From Larix kaempferi (lineage: Eukaryota > Streptophyta > Pinopsida > Pinales > Pinaceae): a stretch of DNA of 64,000 nt. The notes below the pieces were generated by a model. That model was not told where the DNA came from, ran no database searches, and saw only the letters and a program-made list of their open reading frames with translations. The stretch lies in NCBI GenBank assembly GCA_027924585.1, contig BSBM01000261.1:5163501-5227500 (forward strand), read 5' to 3'. Position 1 is the first letter of the stretch. Every line of letters starts with the position of its first letter. Of this stretch, positions 34,307-45,592 are shown piece by piece. Both the position numbers and the translations under genes were made by a program.

Positions 34307-35380
34307 AAATGGGAGACCATAAGTATAGATTTTATTGCTGGAATACCCAAGAATTGGAAACAAAATGATTCCATCATGGTGGTAGTGGATAAACTCAGCA
34401 AGGCAACACATTTTATACCAGTAAAGACTACTCATAAGGCTCCAAATATTGCAGAAATCTTCATGAAATAGATTTTTTGACTTCATGGGATACCAAAAGT
34501 GATAGTTTCAGACCGTGATTCTAGGTTTACTAGAAACTTCTGGAGATCTTTGTTTAAAGGGTTGAATACAACCTTAAAATTTAGCACAACATTTCATCCA
34601 CAAATAGATGGATAGACAGAAAGAGTGAATCAAGTATTGGAAGACATGCTAAGGATGTATGTTAAGGACCAGCCTGGTAAGTGGGAGGACTACTTATATT
34701 TAGCATAATTTGCATATAACAACCACTACCATGCATCATCCAAGCTTATCCCTTTTGAAATTATTTATGGTAGGAAATGCAATACACCAGTTTCTTGGAA
34801 TGATCCAGTTAATAGAGTTATTTTAGGACCAGAATTGTTGAAGGAAATAGAACTAACTGTGCAACAGGTACAAAGAAATCTTAAAGCTGCCCAAGATAGG
34901 CAAAAGAGTCAAGCAGACCTTAGAAGGACTCATAAAGAGTTCCAGGTTGGTGAACATGTTTTCATCAAGGTAAGACCAAAGAAGAGTTCATTGAAATTGG
35001 GGAGTTGTGCCAAACTAGCACCCAAGTATTGTGGTCCCTTTGAAATTTTGTCAAGGGTTGGACCCATGGCATATCAACTAGCTTTGCCACCAAATCTAAA
35101 GATACATAATGTTTTTCATATTTCATTTTTAAAGAAATATGTACACGATGCTACTCATGTTGTAAATTGGAATGATGTACAGGTGGAACAAGACGACGAT
35201 TTTTAGGTGGAATCGGACTGCATCCTCGAAAGGAGGGAAACTCTACTCCGGAATCGCACCATTGGGCAGGTAAAGGTTCAATGGAAGCACCTTAGCCCAG
35301 AAGAAGCAACCTGGTATTTGGAGAGTAGTATGCGGGAAACATGCCCAGCTCTATTTCAGGAACACTTAGAGAGTGAATAA
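34307..35380 (+). pseudogene. D: integrase core and chromodomain-like tail
   Basis: Integrase core: D in ISIDFIAGIP (near 34330), D in VSDRDSRFT (near 34510) and E in TERVNQ (near 34620), directly after a TAG in place of Gln. Stops at about 34469, 34478, 34613 and 34707 interrupt it; each is one change from a sense codon. From 34835 the open frame covers QVGEHVFIKV, LAPKYCGPFEI and NVFHISFLKKYV (GPF/Y module). The tail after 35206, VKVQWKHLSPEEATWYLES, is chromodomain-like and ends at TAA 35378-35380. Confidence 0.9.
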
Positions 35381-35404
35381 ACAACATCGAGGACGATGTT
35401 GAGA

Positions 35405-35416
35405 CTTAAGGGGGGG
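35405..35416 (+). other. D: polypurine tract
   Basis: AAGGGGGGG (within CTTAAGGGGGGG) abuts the LTR start TGTATGTCACC about 35 bp after the pol stop. Confidence 0.85.
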
Positions 35417-38400
35417 TGTATGTCACCTAACCAAAATTTGAGATTATTTATTTTATTGCAAAAACATTATATTAAATTATAATTACAAATTTTTGTAATT
35501 ATGACCAAATATTGGTCAAGGATGATTGTAATGACTGATTATTATTATTTAATAAATTAAAACAGGAGACAAACAACCAAGGGAACTATTAAATGAGTGT
35601 TCACTGACCCACTAGGAGGAATGGAATTTGTTAGAAGGCATGGGACAGATGTCAACATTTGCACTCCACCACTAACTGTTGGTTATGGGATAGATACCCC
35701 TAAATTTGTGGCATTATCCCCCATGTGGGTGAAAGAGAGCTGATGGCTCATTAATGACTAGGTTAACCACTAAAAGTCCTACGCAACCTACATAAGGCAA
35801 TTCGAATTGAGCAAGCAGCTTTGCAATATTTTTCTGCAGAAATATTTCCTCAAGTGTATCAGGTGATCACTGAGAGATTCGAATAGGGAGGCTAAGTGGA
35901 AGTGCATTGTGAGTCTGCTGAAGATATCTTGAAAGAAAACCAAAGGTGTTGGTCCAGGTCTCTTTGACTGCTAAGTCTTTACGACAGGATGATCTACATT
36001 GCTGCTGCAAGTTGATGACCTAAAAAATCTACAGATTCTTCTTCCTAGTGGTTCAGTGAAAAAGATCGAGGGTCCTAAGGAAAGTAATTTGGCTATCTTT
36101 AGGAGTAGGTTGGGTGGAATAGGCTCCTTGGGTTGTTTGTTTCTCCTACAGTCAATCAGGTTCTATTATTCTATCTTATTATTTACAGTAAAATGATTTT
36201 TGCAATTGTAGATTTAGAAATTATAGTTATACAGAAGAAACTATTTCAAATTCTAACTTAGATATGCTTTCATGATAGTTAAATGAATGAAAGGATGGAT
36301 TAAATAACTTATTTGTATTTTTCCCCATGTTGTTTTTTGCATCGTACTCTAGTACAGAAAAGGAATATTAATATAAATGATTGGTGGGCAAAATGCTAGT
36401 GAATGGATGGACTCATACTGTAGTGTTCTTTTTAACCGCTGATATATCATTTATTTATATTAAAACTCAGATTACAGAACAACACATCAGAAAGTAGATT
36501 TACGTTCCTTTCCTTAGTAACAAAAGTAAAGCATTTTATTTATGTATAAGGCTAGGTTTCAAACTATTACTATCTATCTTTGAAAAGCAAATCTTTGCAT
36601 TCGATAAATATTCTTTTCAAAACATTAAGGTGTTACTTCTCCCACCGATTTCAAGTATTTATTAAATTCTAGAAATTTAACAGCTGCAATTATTCTTTTA
36701 TACGAAATCAATATATACAAGTTATTTCTCATTCCATTCCTTTCATCCGAATTTTCATGTTTTAAAACTTAGCATTAATTTTTGCAGAACAGATCTATTC
36801 TAGGCTTTATTTCAAAATTTTATACTTTTGTTGAAACTAAACTTTCTACGATATAAAGTTTGCAATATATACTATTCATTTTATTAAGACTATCTTACAG
36901 CCAGTCTAGAGCCCAGCACTAGATTTTTGTAACTACCATTTTGTTATATTTGATTTTCAATATCAAAACCGAGTTCCTTTCCATCTTTCTGAACTAAAAT
37001 TTAAAACAACACAAACTCAGGGTTGCGTGACTGCGAAGGAAACTAGCCCACGACTATCGGCCAGATTGTACAGTACATTATTTCATAATCCAGATATCAG
37101 TTTTATGAATATAGAAAACTTTCAAAACACTATATTTTTCACTCAACATCAACGAAGTAAATTTTATACATTGCACAGAAACTATTTTGGAGTTTTAATG
37201 TTGTATTTCCATTCAAAATGATGAGGGTTTAATCCTTTAGTAATTACACCTCCAAAACAAGTTACATTTCAACCAAATTTTATAGTTAAACATTAGAGCA
37301 ACCAGACAAGCCAAGGATCTTAGCTACTGGTCACTTAAACTTTGGTTCCAAAAGTTACAACCACTAGGAAAACCCTTGCCAGAAACCTAAGTAGCAGACA
37401 TTTGTCAAACATAAAAACATCAGCCACACCATGCCAAGGATATCTACGAGAAAGTGAACCTCCGAAGCTTACTCGATGGCCGAGCAACACCTTTTCCTCT
37501 AGGCCCTCAAACCCTGCAACTTCATTGACGATTTTATACCTGTCACAACAATGATGCAGAGGTTAAAAGAGAATAAAATCTCAGAGATAACTTTAAACAC
37601 AACAGAATAAGTTAATATTTCAGTGTTGAAACATTACCAGCATATTGTAACTCCAGGAGAGAGACACCGGTGACATTCGACGATAGCACCACCTTGCAAA
37701 CGCAGCGTAAAGGAAGGAAATCAGTTCCTGAGAATCACTTTGGTCCACTGGTGGCTTGGCTCTTCAATTTACATGATACCTAGAACTAACAGGTTCATCA
37801 CACAGGTCTTCAGATCGAAACCAAGGAAAGAACCCTCTGAGAAATACTCTTTCAAACCCTACATCATAGCAGACTATCGGCCTCACAACCTCAACGCTAA
37901 CATGAAAATGAAGACCGAGAACCACTCCAACACTACTTACGATGAAGGTTTAGGGTTACCTTTCAATGACCAAGATCTTGTGAGATTGACGATGGAGGAG
38001 GTACTAGCCAGATACGTTGAGAATCGGGAAACCACTACATTAAATTCTTCATTTATTAATTCATCCACTATGATTCCAACTCGTTAGATCAAAGGGAAAA
38101 TCTTGTTACAACTCGATGTTCTTATTACAAGATTTTAAACTCATTCACGTGTTACAGCCACGAGAGCATCCACTCAATACAGCAGTTAAGTGACTTAAAT
38201 GCCAAGACCTGATTCGGTGGTGTGCCAGCATGGTAAACACCATTTCATTCAGTACCCTATCATGTCATACAACAATGTCGAGACTTAGGGTTACATAGTA
38301 TAGTTCGTTTCATTTCCAAACATTGGTTGTCGAATGTATGTGCCTATATCAATACAAGACTTAGGATTTTAACATTTGCTTCTTCATAACTACATCAAAT

Positions 38401-39440
38401 TACATAATACATTTCTAATGTTTGATTATAGAATGCAAGGTCATATTTTATTGATTCTCAATGATGATATAGTTCTATTCCTAGAAGGCTCCCGATACAT
38501 AGTCCATGGTTTAGGACTTTGTAACATTACACATAGTTTACATTGTCACAATTGTACACTAGGCTTTGATATTTAAATAGTTTTGTTTAAAAAGTCCTAT
38601 AGTATTACAATTTCATTTTTTAAACATCATGTTCATGAAGGCACTGGTATAACAAACCCTTATAAAAATGTAGATATTCATAAATTATAAAATGAGAAAA
38701 ATATAAGCTATTATATGTATGCTTAAGAATTCTAGTTGTTACATGTATTTATAAATTAAACCATCAACTTATGTTTCCATAATGTAGAGCAACATATAAG
38801 TCGAACTAATCACAAACTAATAGTATATGTTATAACCACTCCTTACAAATAGAGAAATGACAACAGGATTATAATAACACTTGCATTTGTAATCTAGCAG
38901 GTATTATTTCTTTGACGATTCAATAAAAGTATAGTATAGATGTTTCTTTTTTTTTTACTTCTGCATCTCATGTATAGTCAAAGTAACATTAAATAAAAGG
39001 GGCAGGGATCCATACCATTAAATATCTCACAACTATGAAATTACTTAGAATTATTATCGAGCATTGACGACTATTACAAAACATATTTAGAAATGCTTGT
39101 AACCTTGAATTTTGTCGTAATATTCTTACCTGCATATCTACACAAGAAATAGGTTCAGCTTTAGCTAACATAGCTAAGTAAGCCTCAGGGTACCCTCATA
39201 GGACTCCTTTCATCATCATTCAAAAACAAACTGTCAGTATTATATCTAGAATATTTTTATCGCAAGATAAATTTTAATTACAACTAACACAAGCAAACTA
39301 GTGTTGAAATTTTTTAAGAAGTATGATGTGTCACTATTGTTAAATTATTATTGGTTAATTATTATTTCCACATTGGTAATTTCAACATTTAATGTTGTTT
39401 TAGAAATTTTAACTTTTTATGAAATTATTGGGATGTTACA
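35417..39440 (+). repeat. D: 3' LTR, about 4.0 kb
   Basis: Starts TGTATGTCACCTAACC after the polypurine tract (the true start could be TGTCACC at 35421) and ends TTGGGATGTTACA at 39440. The part from 36936 matches the 5' copy. 35417-36935 is unique to this copy; nothing in it is recognisable as a gene, and the 65-codon frame at 35999 has no known domain. Confidence 0.88.
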
Positions 39441-39760
39441 GAAAGGTACTATGGAGTATCGTTTATGGTACCCAAAAGGCCAAGACTTCACTTTAAAAGC
39501 CTTCACTGATGTAGACTGGGAAGGAAGTGTTGATGACCGAAAGAGTACCAATCGAGCAACATTCTACTTGGGAGACTGTTTGGTATCATGTCTAAGTAAT
39601 AAACAACCCTCCATTGCACTACCTACAACAGAAGCTGAATATATTGTTGCTGCATTATCTTGTAGTCAAGTCATTTGGATGAATCCTTTGAGTATCTTAG
39701 ACAAAAATTGGGATTAAAAAGAAGATAATACCTTGTCAGTGGGAGACATGTTGATAGGGG
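39441..39760 (+). pseudogene. B: RNase H, internally deleted, and 3' untranslated start
   Basis: Directly after D's LTR: KGTMEYRLWYPKGQDFTLKA, FTDVDWEGS (catalytic Asp; usual DxDWAGS), TTEAEYIVAALSCSQVIWM (catalytic Glu). Right after IWMN the frame breaks and the next readable words are FEYLRQKLGLKRR, the extreme C-terminus of copia pol. The CDN(T/Q)SA..HSKTKHI part, about 90 residues, is gone (junction near 39682-39687). The 3' untranslated sequence continues at 43036 after insertion E. Confidence 0.88.
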
Positions 39761-39838
39761 TGTGATAATCTGTAGGAAGATATCACAGCTGAAACAAACC
39801 TCACACAAACTCACTCAAGAATTGCAGAGAATAATGCA
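39761..39838 (-). repeat. E: 3' LTR stub
   Basis: TGTGATAATCTGTAGGAAGA matches the start of the other LTR at 42257 through ACTCACTCAAGAATTGCAGA. Similarity stops near 39833-39838, where integrase coding begins. Confidence 0.9.
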
Positions 39839-40990
39839 CTCTCTGCTTTGTGGATCTAGGGCTCTCCTTTTGTCAGTTGGAATCCTTGTCCATGCTCTGG
39901 ATCCAAACACTCTAAGATGGGATGCATCAATTTTATACCCCATCCATGCTTCGAAAGGAGTAATGTCTTTGAGTCCTTTGTGAGGAACTCTATTCTGAAT
40001 ATAGGAGGCACAGTTAATGGATTCTGCCCAAAGACTAGGGTGCAACCCTTTCGACTTTAGCATGCAGGTGGCCATTTCTTTCAATGTTCTATTCTTCCTT
40101 TCAGCAACACCATTCTGTTGTGGTGTATAGGGAACAATATGTTGCATCTCAATGCCCTCTTCAGCACAAAAGGATTGAAAATCATCCTTAATGTACTCAG
40201 CTCCATTGTTAGTGCGGATGGCTTTGATTCTTCTATCTGAAAATTTTTCTACAGAAGACTTGAAAAATTTAAAGAATCCAAATACTTCTGACTTCAATCT
40301 AAGAAAATATACCTATGTGAATCTGGAATAGTCATCAATAAAAATGAGTATATAGCTTTCTTTGTTTAGAGATAGATCTGGAAATGGCCCAGCAATATCA
40401 CTATGGATGAGATCTAGAGGATGAGAGGGTCTCCTTGCCTTCCCCTTCTCAAATTTCTTCTCAGGATGCTTTCCCATCAAACAATCATGACAATTGCCCT
40501 TGGAAAACTTGATCTTGGGAAGCCCATCAACCATCTCCTTTGTATGCATGTCATGCAAGTATTGATAGCTAAGATGCCCAAATCTTTCATGCCACAATCT
40601 AATTTCTTCATTGGCATGATTGTGGAGATCAGATTGTCTTGAGAGAGGTAAGAAGTGAGAAAACTCATAGAGTTTAGAGTTGTGATTTGCAACTCCTTTT
40701 GCAATGATTTCACATGAAACCATGTTTTGTATTTCGACCTCATTTGGAGAAAAGATCACTCTCTTGGGATCTCCAATATGATTCATTTGGTACACTGAAA
40801 GTAGATTTGCAGTGAGAGTAGGAACATAAAGAACATCTGAGAAGTAGCCATGATCAAGATTGATCCTTCCAATCCCATCAGAGGAGACTTCACAATCATT
40901 ACCCAACATGATGGAAGGGCCAACTGACCATTCGAAGTTGGAGAAGAGATCTTTGGAGGAAGACATATGTCTTGATGCTCCTGAATCTAT
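39839..40990 (-). pseudogene. E: protease, GAG-pre-integrase and integrase
   Basis: Reading down the minus strand: FIIDSGASRHM (protease site, near 40990), SPNEVEIQNMV, LWHERFGHLSYQYLH...CHDCLMGK (zinc region), HSDIAGP (first Asp), a stop near 40313 within the FT*VYFLR block, then RTNNGAEY where the second catalytic Asp (RTDNG) is Asn, and GVAERKNRTLKE with the Glu. The end is FEAWMGYK..LRVFGSRAW and DKRRALDPQSREC, where the next coding (IFVGY) is replaced by LTR sequence. Confidence 0.9.
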
Positions 40991-40999
40991 GATGAAGGA

Positions 41000-42240
41000 G
41001 GATTATTTTGATGCACTTTCCATGAGAGCATGGAATCTCTCTTTGTCCTTAGATCTAGAAGGTTAAGTATCTTTCTTCCTTGCACATGTAGGTATAGGGA
41101 GATTTTTCTTCTCAAGTAACTGAGCCATCAAGTCTACAGTCTTCTTCATACAAGAACTCTCGGGATGAAATCCTCGATTACAATAGGTGCACTTGGATAT
41201 CTCCTTCTGAGATTGCTTGGTCTTGTTTTAGATTGAAACCCCATCTGACTGATATGGAATCTCTTTTGGATTTGTATCATTCGCTCTCTTTTCAAAACAA
41301 AATTGCTTTCCCTTTGCATTCACTCTTTTGACCTCAGCAGTTGTAAGGGCCAAATCCAACTTTGGTTTTATCATTCCCATGGAGATTAACTTATCTTCCT
41401 CTTGAGTGAGACTGGATGAAGTCATCAAGTGTAGGAAACTTTAATTTTGGAATGGACATCTTGGTTGATTGAAATGTGGAGACAAAAACTGAGAAATTTG
41501 GTCCCAATTTTGATATGGCAAGTATGAGTTGCTTGTCTTCTTTCACTATCTCATATCTATTCAACTATGAAATCAAGATTTTGAACTTGGTTAAGAAGGC
41601 ACTGATGGATTCGAAGCTTTCAGGACTTAATGAGATGAGCTCATTCTCCAATTTATGACCTTTCAAATCATCTTTCTATCCAAATAGGGATTCGATCTTG
41701 TCCCAAAGCTCTTTTGGAGATATTAGATCAATGATATGGAAGTGAAGATCTTCAAAAATTGAGAGAAGAAGTAATCCTACTGCTTCATCAATCCTATCCA
41801 AGTACTTGGATTTCTCTACTGCACTGAGAGGTTAGACCATAGTTCCATACAATATTTTGGAGAGGCTCTTGGACTTCATGAAGATGTCCATCTTGGCCTT
41901 CCATTCGACATAGTTGGAGGAATTGATTTTTAGATCCACTTGAAGCAGTGGAGAGCGAGTTGAAGAGAAATTCAAATGGATGAATAAACCTGCAAAAAAA
42001 TGAAATTTGTTGATGGAGATTTGCTACAATTTAAATGAAGACTTCCTTAGGACACTCAACATATATGACTAAGTCCTTCACACCTAGCTAGACCTCACTG
42101 GATTTCTCTAGTGAATTCAAGGTAATAACACCCGGATTTGGTATGGAAACTCAGAGGTTTCTGGTGCTCAATGAAAGATAGTTGCTCAAGGAATTGCTGC
42201 AACTGTTGCTGCTGCAATGGTTGTAATTCAAATAGCTGTT
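41000..42240 (-). pseudogene. E: copia gag, heavily broken
   Basis: A knuckle-like CTYCNRGFHPESSC occurs near 41150-41190 on the minus strand, preceded by the Lys-rich ANAKGKQFCFEKRAN-type frame at 41228-41428. Upstream the capsid region is visible only as scattered frame fragments between 41450 and 41990. The original start is probably near 41990, but I cannot fix it. Confidence 0.65.
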
Positions 42241-42256
42241 GTCAGCTCTGATACCA
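42240..42256 (-). other. E: tRNA-iMet primer-binding site
   Basis: The minus strand reads TGGTATCAGAGCTGAC immediately after the LTR end TTATCACA. Confidence 0.92.
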
Positions 42257-43030
42257 TGTGATAATCTGTAGGAATATCTCACAGTTGAAACAAACCTCAC
42301 ACAAACTCACTCAATAATTGCAAAGAAGAAGAGAAGAATGTAGTCAATAATCACTCAAGAAAACAGAAAATGGAGAATAGTAGTATAATCATATATCAGC
42401 TGTGAGCTGGCACTGTGAAAAATGAATACAATACAATAACTGTCAATAGAATTCGAATTAACCAAGAGGTCATTCGAATCATCCTCAATGGTTGGCTTGG
42501 ATAGCATTGGAGACATCATCCAAACTAGTGGCAGTGGTCACAAAGGTCATCTAGTCAATCAAATGAGTCTAACTGAGTGCATGGGGATTTTTAGGGAAGT
42601 AGACTCCAATGTGGGTGCATGAGGAGCTGTCAGTAGTCAGTGGAGCTCAAACTAGTATCAGTAGGTGCCTATCTAAGTGCTTCAGTCAATTAACTAGTCA
42701 ATCATCCCAAGAATCAAGGAACTGAGTCATGAACTAACTAACTAACCGAACTAAATCCTAAATAGGTGGAAGAAGGCGCACATGTTCTCCAGTGATGAAA
42801 ACAAGGGCGCATCAGTGGCTAGGAGGGCTAGAACTGAGTAGAAACAAGCTCCTGGGGGCTGTAAAATAAGGACTAGGTGTTGGGAGACCACCAAACTGAT
42901 GACTGGATGCATGTATTTGCATGCAAATGCATCTAGTCATCTGCATGCATTTGCATGCAGATGACTGGATGCATGCAGAATTGCATGCAAGCATGCAAAA
43001 TACAAAAATAATGGTGAGAATATTCCAACA
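42257..43030 (-). repeat. E: 5' LTR
   Basis: A 774-bp TG...CA repeat from TGTGATAATCTG to ATTCCAACA. It contains a dense CATGCA/TGCATG cluster at 42906-43000 with an imperfect 21-bp inverted repeat (42929-42949 against 42952-42972, one mismatch). The ORF-like frames at 42812-43124 arise from this repeat. Confidence 0.92.
42906..43000. promoter_or_regulatory. Cluster of RY-like CATGCA motifs in E's LTR
   Basis: About ten overlapping CATGCA/TGCATG words occur in under 100 bp, in the U3 end of the LTR. CATGCA is the core of the RY element bound by B3-domain factors of the ABI3/FUS3 type in seed plants. Function here is inference only; the cluster may just be an expanded simple repeat. Confidence 0.4.
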
Positions 43031-43035
43031 AGGGG

Positions 43036-43118
43036 GAGCTGTCAAAAGAGGGCCTTTGTCATTTTTGTCAAAGGGGGAGACTAGCTTTGGTGTCGCCATC
43101 AATGCGAGAGGGGGAGAA
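43036..43118 (+). other. B: end of 3' untranslated region and polypurine tract
   Basis: Continues B from 39760 after E: GAGCTGTCAAAAGAGGGCC, CAAAGGGGGAGAC and the final tract GAGAGGGGGAGAA (43106-43118), which abuts the LTR TGTTAAAAGATGTG. Confidence 0.88.
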
Positions 43119-43791
43119 TGTTAAAAGATGTGTTGGCATTGATGTTAAAGAATGATCGGAAGTTTTAATTAATTCATTAATTAAAAATTGGTAATAAACA
43201 GAGATTTAAATTAAAAGTTAATAAAAAATGATTTGGAAAGGCACGAATTGGAAAGACAGGGAAGGGAGAGGTGCGACCTGAAATATAAGAGGTATTTAAA
43301 TGAATTTTTGAATTAGAAGAAAGTGTCTCAAAAGTGCAGATCACAGCAGCAGTAAGAAAAGAAGAGACCAAGAAGCATGAATAATTTCCAGAGGCAGAAT
43401 TGATGAATTAAGAAAAGATTGTGAAGTTATAAATATCAGGGAGGCAGGGTGGTGCTGGGGGGAAGTTGAAGCCTGTTAAGGAGGTTGTAGACTCCTTCTA
43501 GTAGTAGCTAGAAAACAGGGGTGTTATAGCATCCTTATCTGTTGATGTAGATAGAAAACTGGGATGCTGATGAATCTTTTTTGTTGTAGCATAATTTTTT
43601 TTTTGTAGAAATCATTTTATTAATGAGTTTGATTTTGTGGTTTGCTCTTTAAGGTTTCCACGATAAAATTCTATGTCATTGCTTGTTTGATTCATAGCAT
43701 ATTTTTAAAAAAATACTAATTGTTGTAATAAAAGAAAAAGAAGGCAATGTTGATTCACCCCCTCCTCTCAGTATTGTTGGATAAACCAACA
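43119..43791 (+). repeat. B: 3' LTR
   Basis: Matches 19526-20199 nearly end to end (TGTTAAAAGATG ... GGATAAACCAACA). Followed by the TSD CATAG at 43792-43796. Confidence 0.95.
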
Positions 43792-43796
43792 CATAG

Positions 43797-44420
43797 TCTA
43801 TTGTACATTTTAGGAACCTCATCACATGCTTTGCAGCTACAAGGTGAACATGTCTGGGCTCTACCAGATACTGACACAAGGTGTTCACAACAAAGCATAT
43901 ATCTATCATGGTATTCGTCAGATACATCAACGACCCAAGTGTACCTTGCTACAGGAGCAAATGTTTCCTCATAATCGATTCCTTCCTTTTGAGAGAGTCC
44001 TCGAGCCACAAACCTAGCTTTATATTTCTCAATACTTCCATATATAGCATTTTTATCTTGTATATCCATTTGGAATATACCACACTTTTACCTTCTGGTT
44101 TTGGAACTATGTCCCATACATCATTCTTCATTATTGACTGGCATTCTTCCGTCATAGCTTCTACCCATTCTTTCTTTTTAATGGCCTATTCTAAGCAGGT
44201 AGGTTCTTTATCTACAAGATCACAAATCAAATCCACATAACTGGAAAATGGCTTTGGCCTCTTGCTTTCTCTTGTGGATCCTTCTGGAGCTCCATACTTC
44301 TTAGCATCTTGAATAATTTCACAATCCCAAGCTAGTTTTCTATTGTGAGATATAGCCATGGATGGAGGTTCTTGGGGCTCCAACATATCATGATCTTCCG
44401 GAGTCTCATCATCGGGAGAG
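43797..44420 (-). pseudogene. F: RT start joined to RNase H start
   Basis: Minus strand: [40 protein letters not shown] then VARYT, the fingers part of copia RT. At about 43942 this jumps to [20 protein letters not shown] and [20 protein letters not shown], which normally lie some 250 residues further on. The whole catalytic palm (YVDD) is missing. A frameshift lies near 44070. RNase H continues at 19525 across insertion B. Confidence 0.9.
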
Positions 44421-44428
44421 GGTGCAAC

Positions 44429-45592
44429 CTATGCAACTCTAGGAGGTATATCTTCTTCATATACTTCTTCATGCTGGAATTTTATAGATCTCTTAAGAGC
44501 TGCATCTTCATCAAATGTCACATCTATGATAATATCCATGTGATGATATCCTAGTATATAGATCCTGAAGGCCTTGGAGACCTCACAGTATCCAACAAAG
44601 ATTCCTTTCTTTCTAGAAGGATCCAACTTGGTCCTTTTTTCTTTTGGAATATGCACAAACACTGTACAACCAAATCTTTTGGGATGAATTACCTCTGGTT
44701 TCTTTCCTGTGAACATTGCTTCGGGGGTTTTGAACCCAAGTGCAGTATGTGATACTCTATTTTGGACATATATTATTGTCCTTGTTGCTTCATCCCATAG
44801 ATGCATAGGAAGATATTAATCATGGATCATTGTCTTCACTGCTTCCATAAGGGATCGATTATTTCTTTCGGAAACACCATTTTGTTGAGGGTTGTAGGGA
44901 GTGGTAATCTCCCTCTTAATCCCCGCATCCTTGCAAAAGGATTCAAAATATTTTGAAGTATATTCTCCTCCATTATTTGACCTAAGTATCTTGATCTTTC
45001 TCTCTGGAATATTTTATATCAAGGATTTGAATTCCTTGAACTTCTCCAACACTTCACCTTTTGATTTCAAAAAGTAAACCCAAGTCTTTCTGGAATAATC
45101 ATCAATGAAAGTAACATAATATTCATACCCACTTAATGATGTTGAAGGAATTGGACCACATACATCTAAGTGAATGATTTCCAATACTCCTTTCATCTTG
45201 GTGTCTCTCTTTGGAAATGGATTCTTTATGTTCTTTCCCTTTGCACATCCTTTGCAAATTCCTTCATGATCAATCTTTAGATCGGGTAAACTTGTTAGTA
45301 CCTTACTTACATGTGGTAGTGCTTTGTAGCTTATGTGAGTAAGTATTATATGCCATAGTTTGCGTGGAATTGTAGTTTTATGAATCAAAGTTGCTTCTGA
45401 ATGTCCTTTGAGTTTGTATAGACCTCCTTCTTCTACCCCAATAACAACAACATCATTTATAGATTTACCTTTGGGCCACATGAGAAATTCTTCATCTATA
45501 AAGGAAACCCTAAATCCTTTATTATCCAAACTTGAGATAGAAAGTCGGTTCTTCTTTAGGCCTGGTACATATAGTACATCCTTCATCTTCAT
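44429..45592 (-). pseudogene. F: GAG-pre-integrase and integrase
   Basis: Zinc region LWHIILTHISYKALPH...CKGCAKGK (the second zinc-binding His is kept; GH is TH). First Asp in HLDVCGP (near 45170). The second catalytic Asp is lost: RSNNGGEY for the family RSDNGGEY, near 44985. Glu in GVSERNNRSL near 44865. Then LWDEATRTIIYVQNR, FGCTVFVHIPKEKR and GYCEVSKAFRIY. Stops at about 45014 and 44817. Confidence 0.9.

Larger units (their letters stand above)
28031..39440 (+). mobile_element. Ty3/gypsy element D with very long LTRs
   Basis: Plus-strand gypsy element: truncated 5' LTR 28031-30552, primer site at 30555, gag 30690, protease, RT, RNase H, integrase, chromodomain-like end to 35380, polypurine tract 35405-35416 and 3' LTR 35417-39440. 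The 3' LTR is about 4.0 kb; its first 1.5 kb has no counterpart in the 5' copy because of the deletion at 28031. The 3' end abuts B sequence (GAAAG at 39441-39445 is the likely TSD; its partner is lost). It is the best preserved element in the window. Confidence 0.92.
39761..43030 (-). mobile_element. Copia element E nested in B, TSD AGGGG, 3' half deleted
   Basis: Left end TGTGATAATCTGTAGG at 39761, right end AATATTCCAACA at 43030; AGGGG precedes (39756-39760) and follows (43031-43035). On the minus strand: full 5' LTR 42257-43030, primer site, gag, protease and integrase. At about 39839 integrase coding runs straight into the last 78 bp of the 3' LTR. RT, RNase H, 3' UTR and most of the 3' LTR are missing, although the TSDs show that the outer ends are original. 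Confidence 0.93.
19526..43791 (+). mobile_element. Ty1/copia element B nested in F, TSD CATAG
   Basis: LTRs of 674 bp (19526-20199) and 673 bp (43119-43791) enclose primer site, gag, protease, integrase, an RT start, an RNase H piece and a polypurine tract. CATAG is at 19521-19525 and again at 43792-43796. B is interrupted by the C/D block (23766-39440) and by E (39761-43030 plus TSD); removing them leaves about 5.3 kb. It is a close relative of A. It cannot encode RT: most of that domain is gone. Confidence 0.95.
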
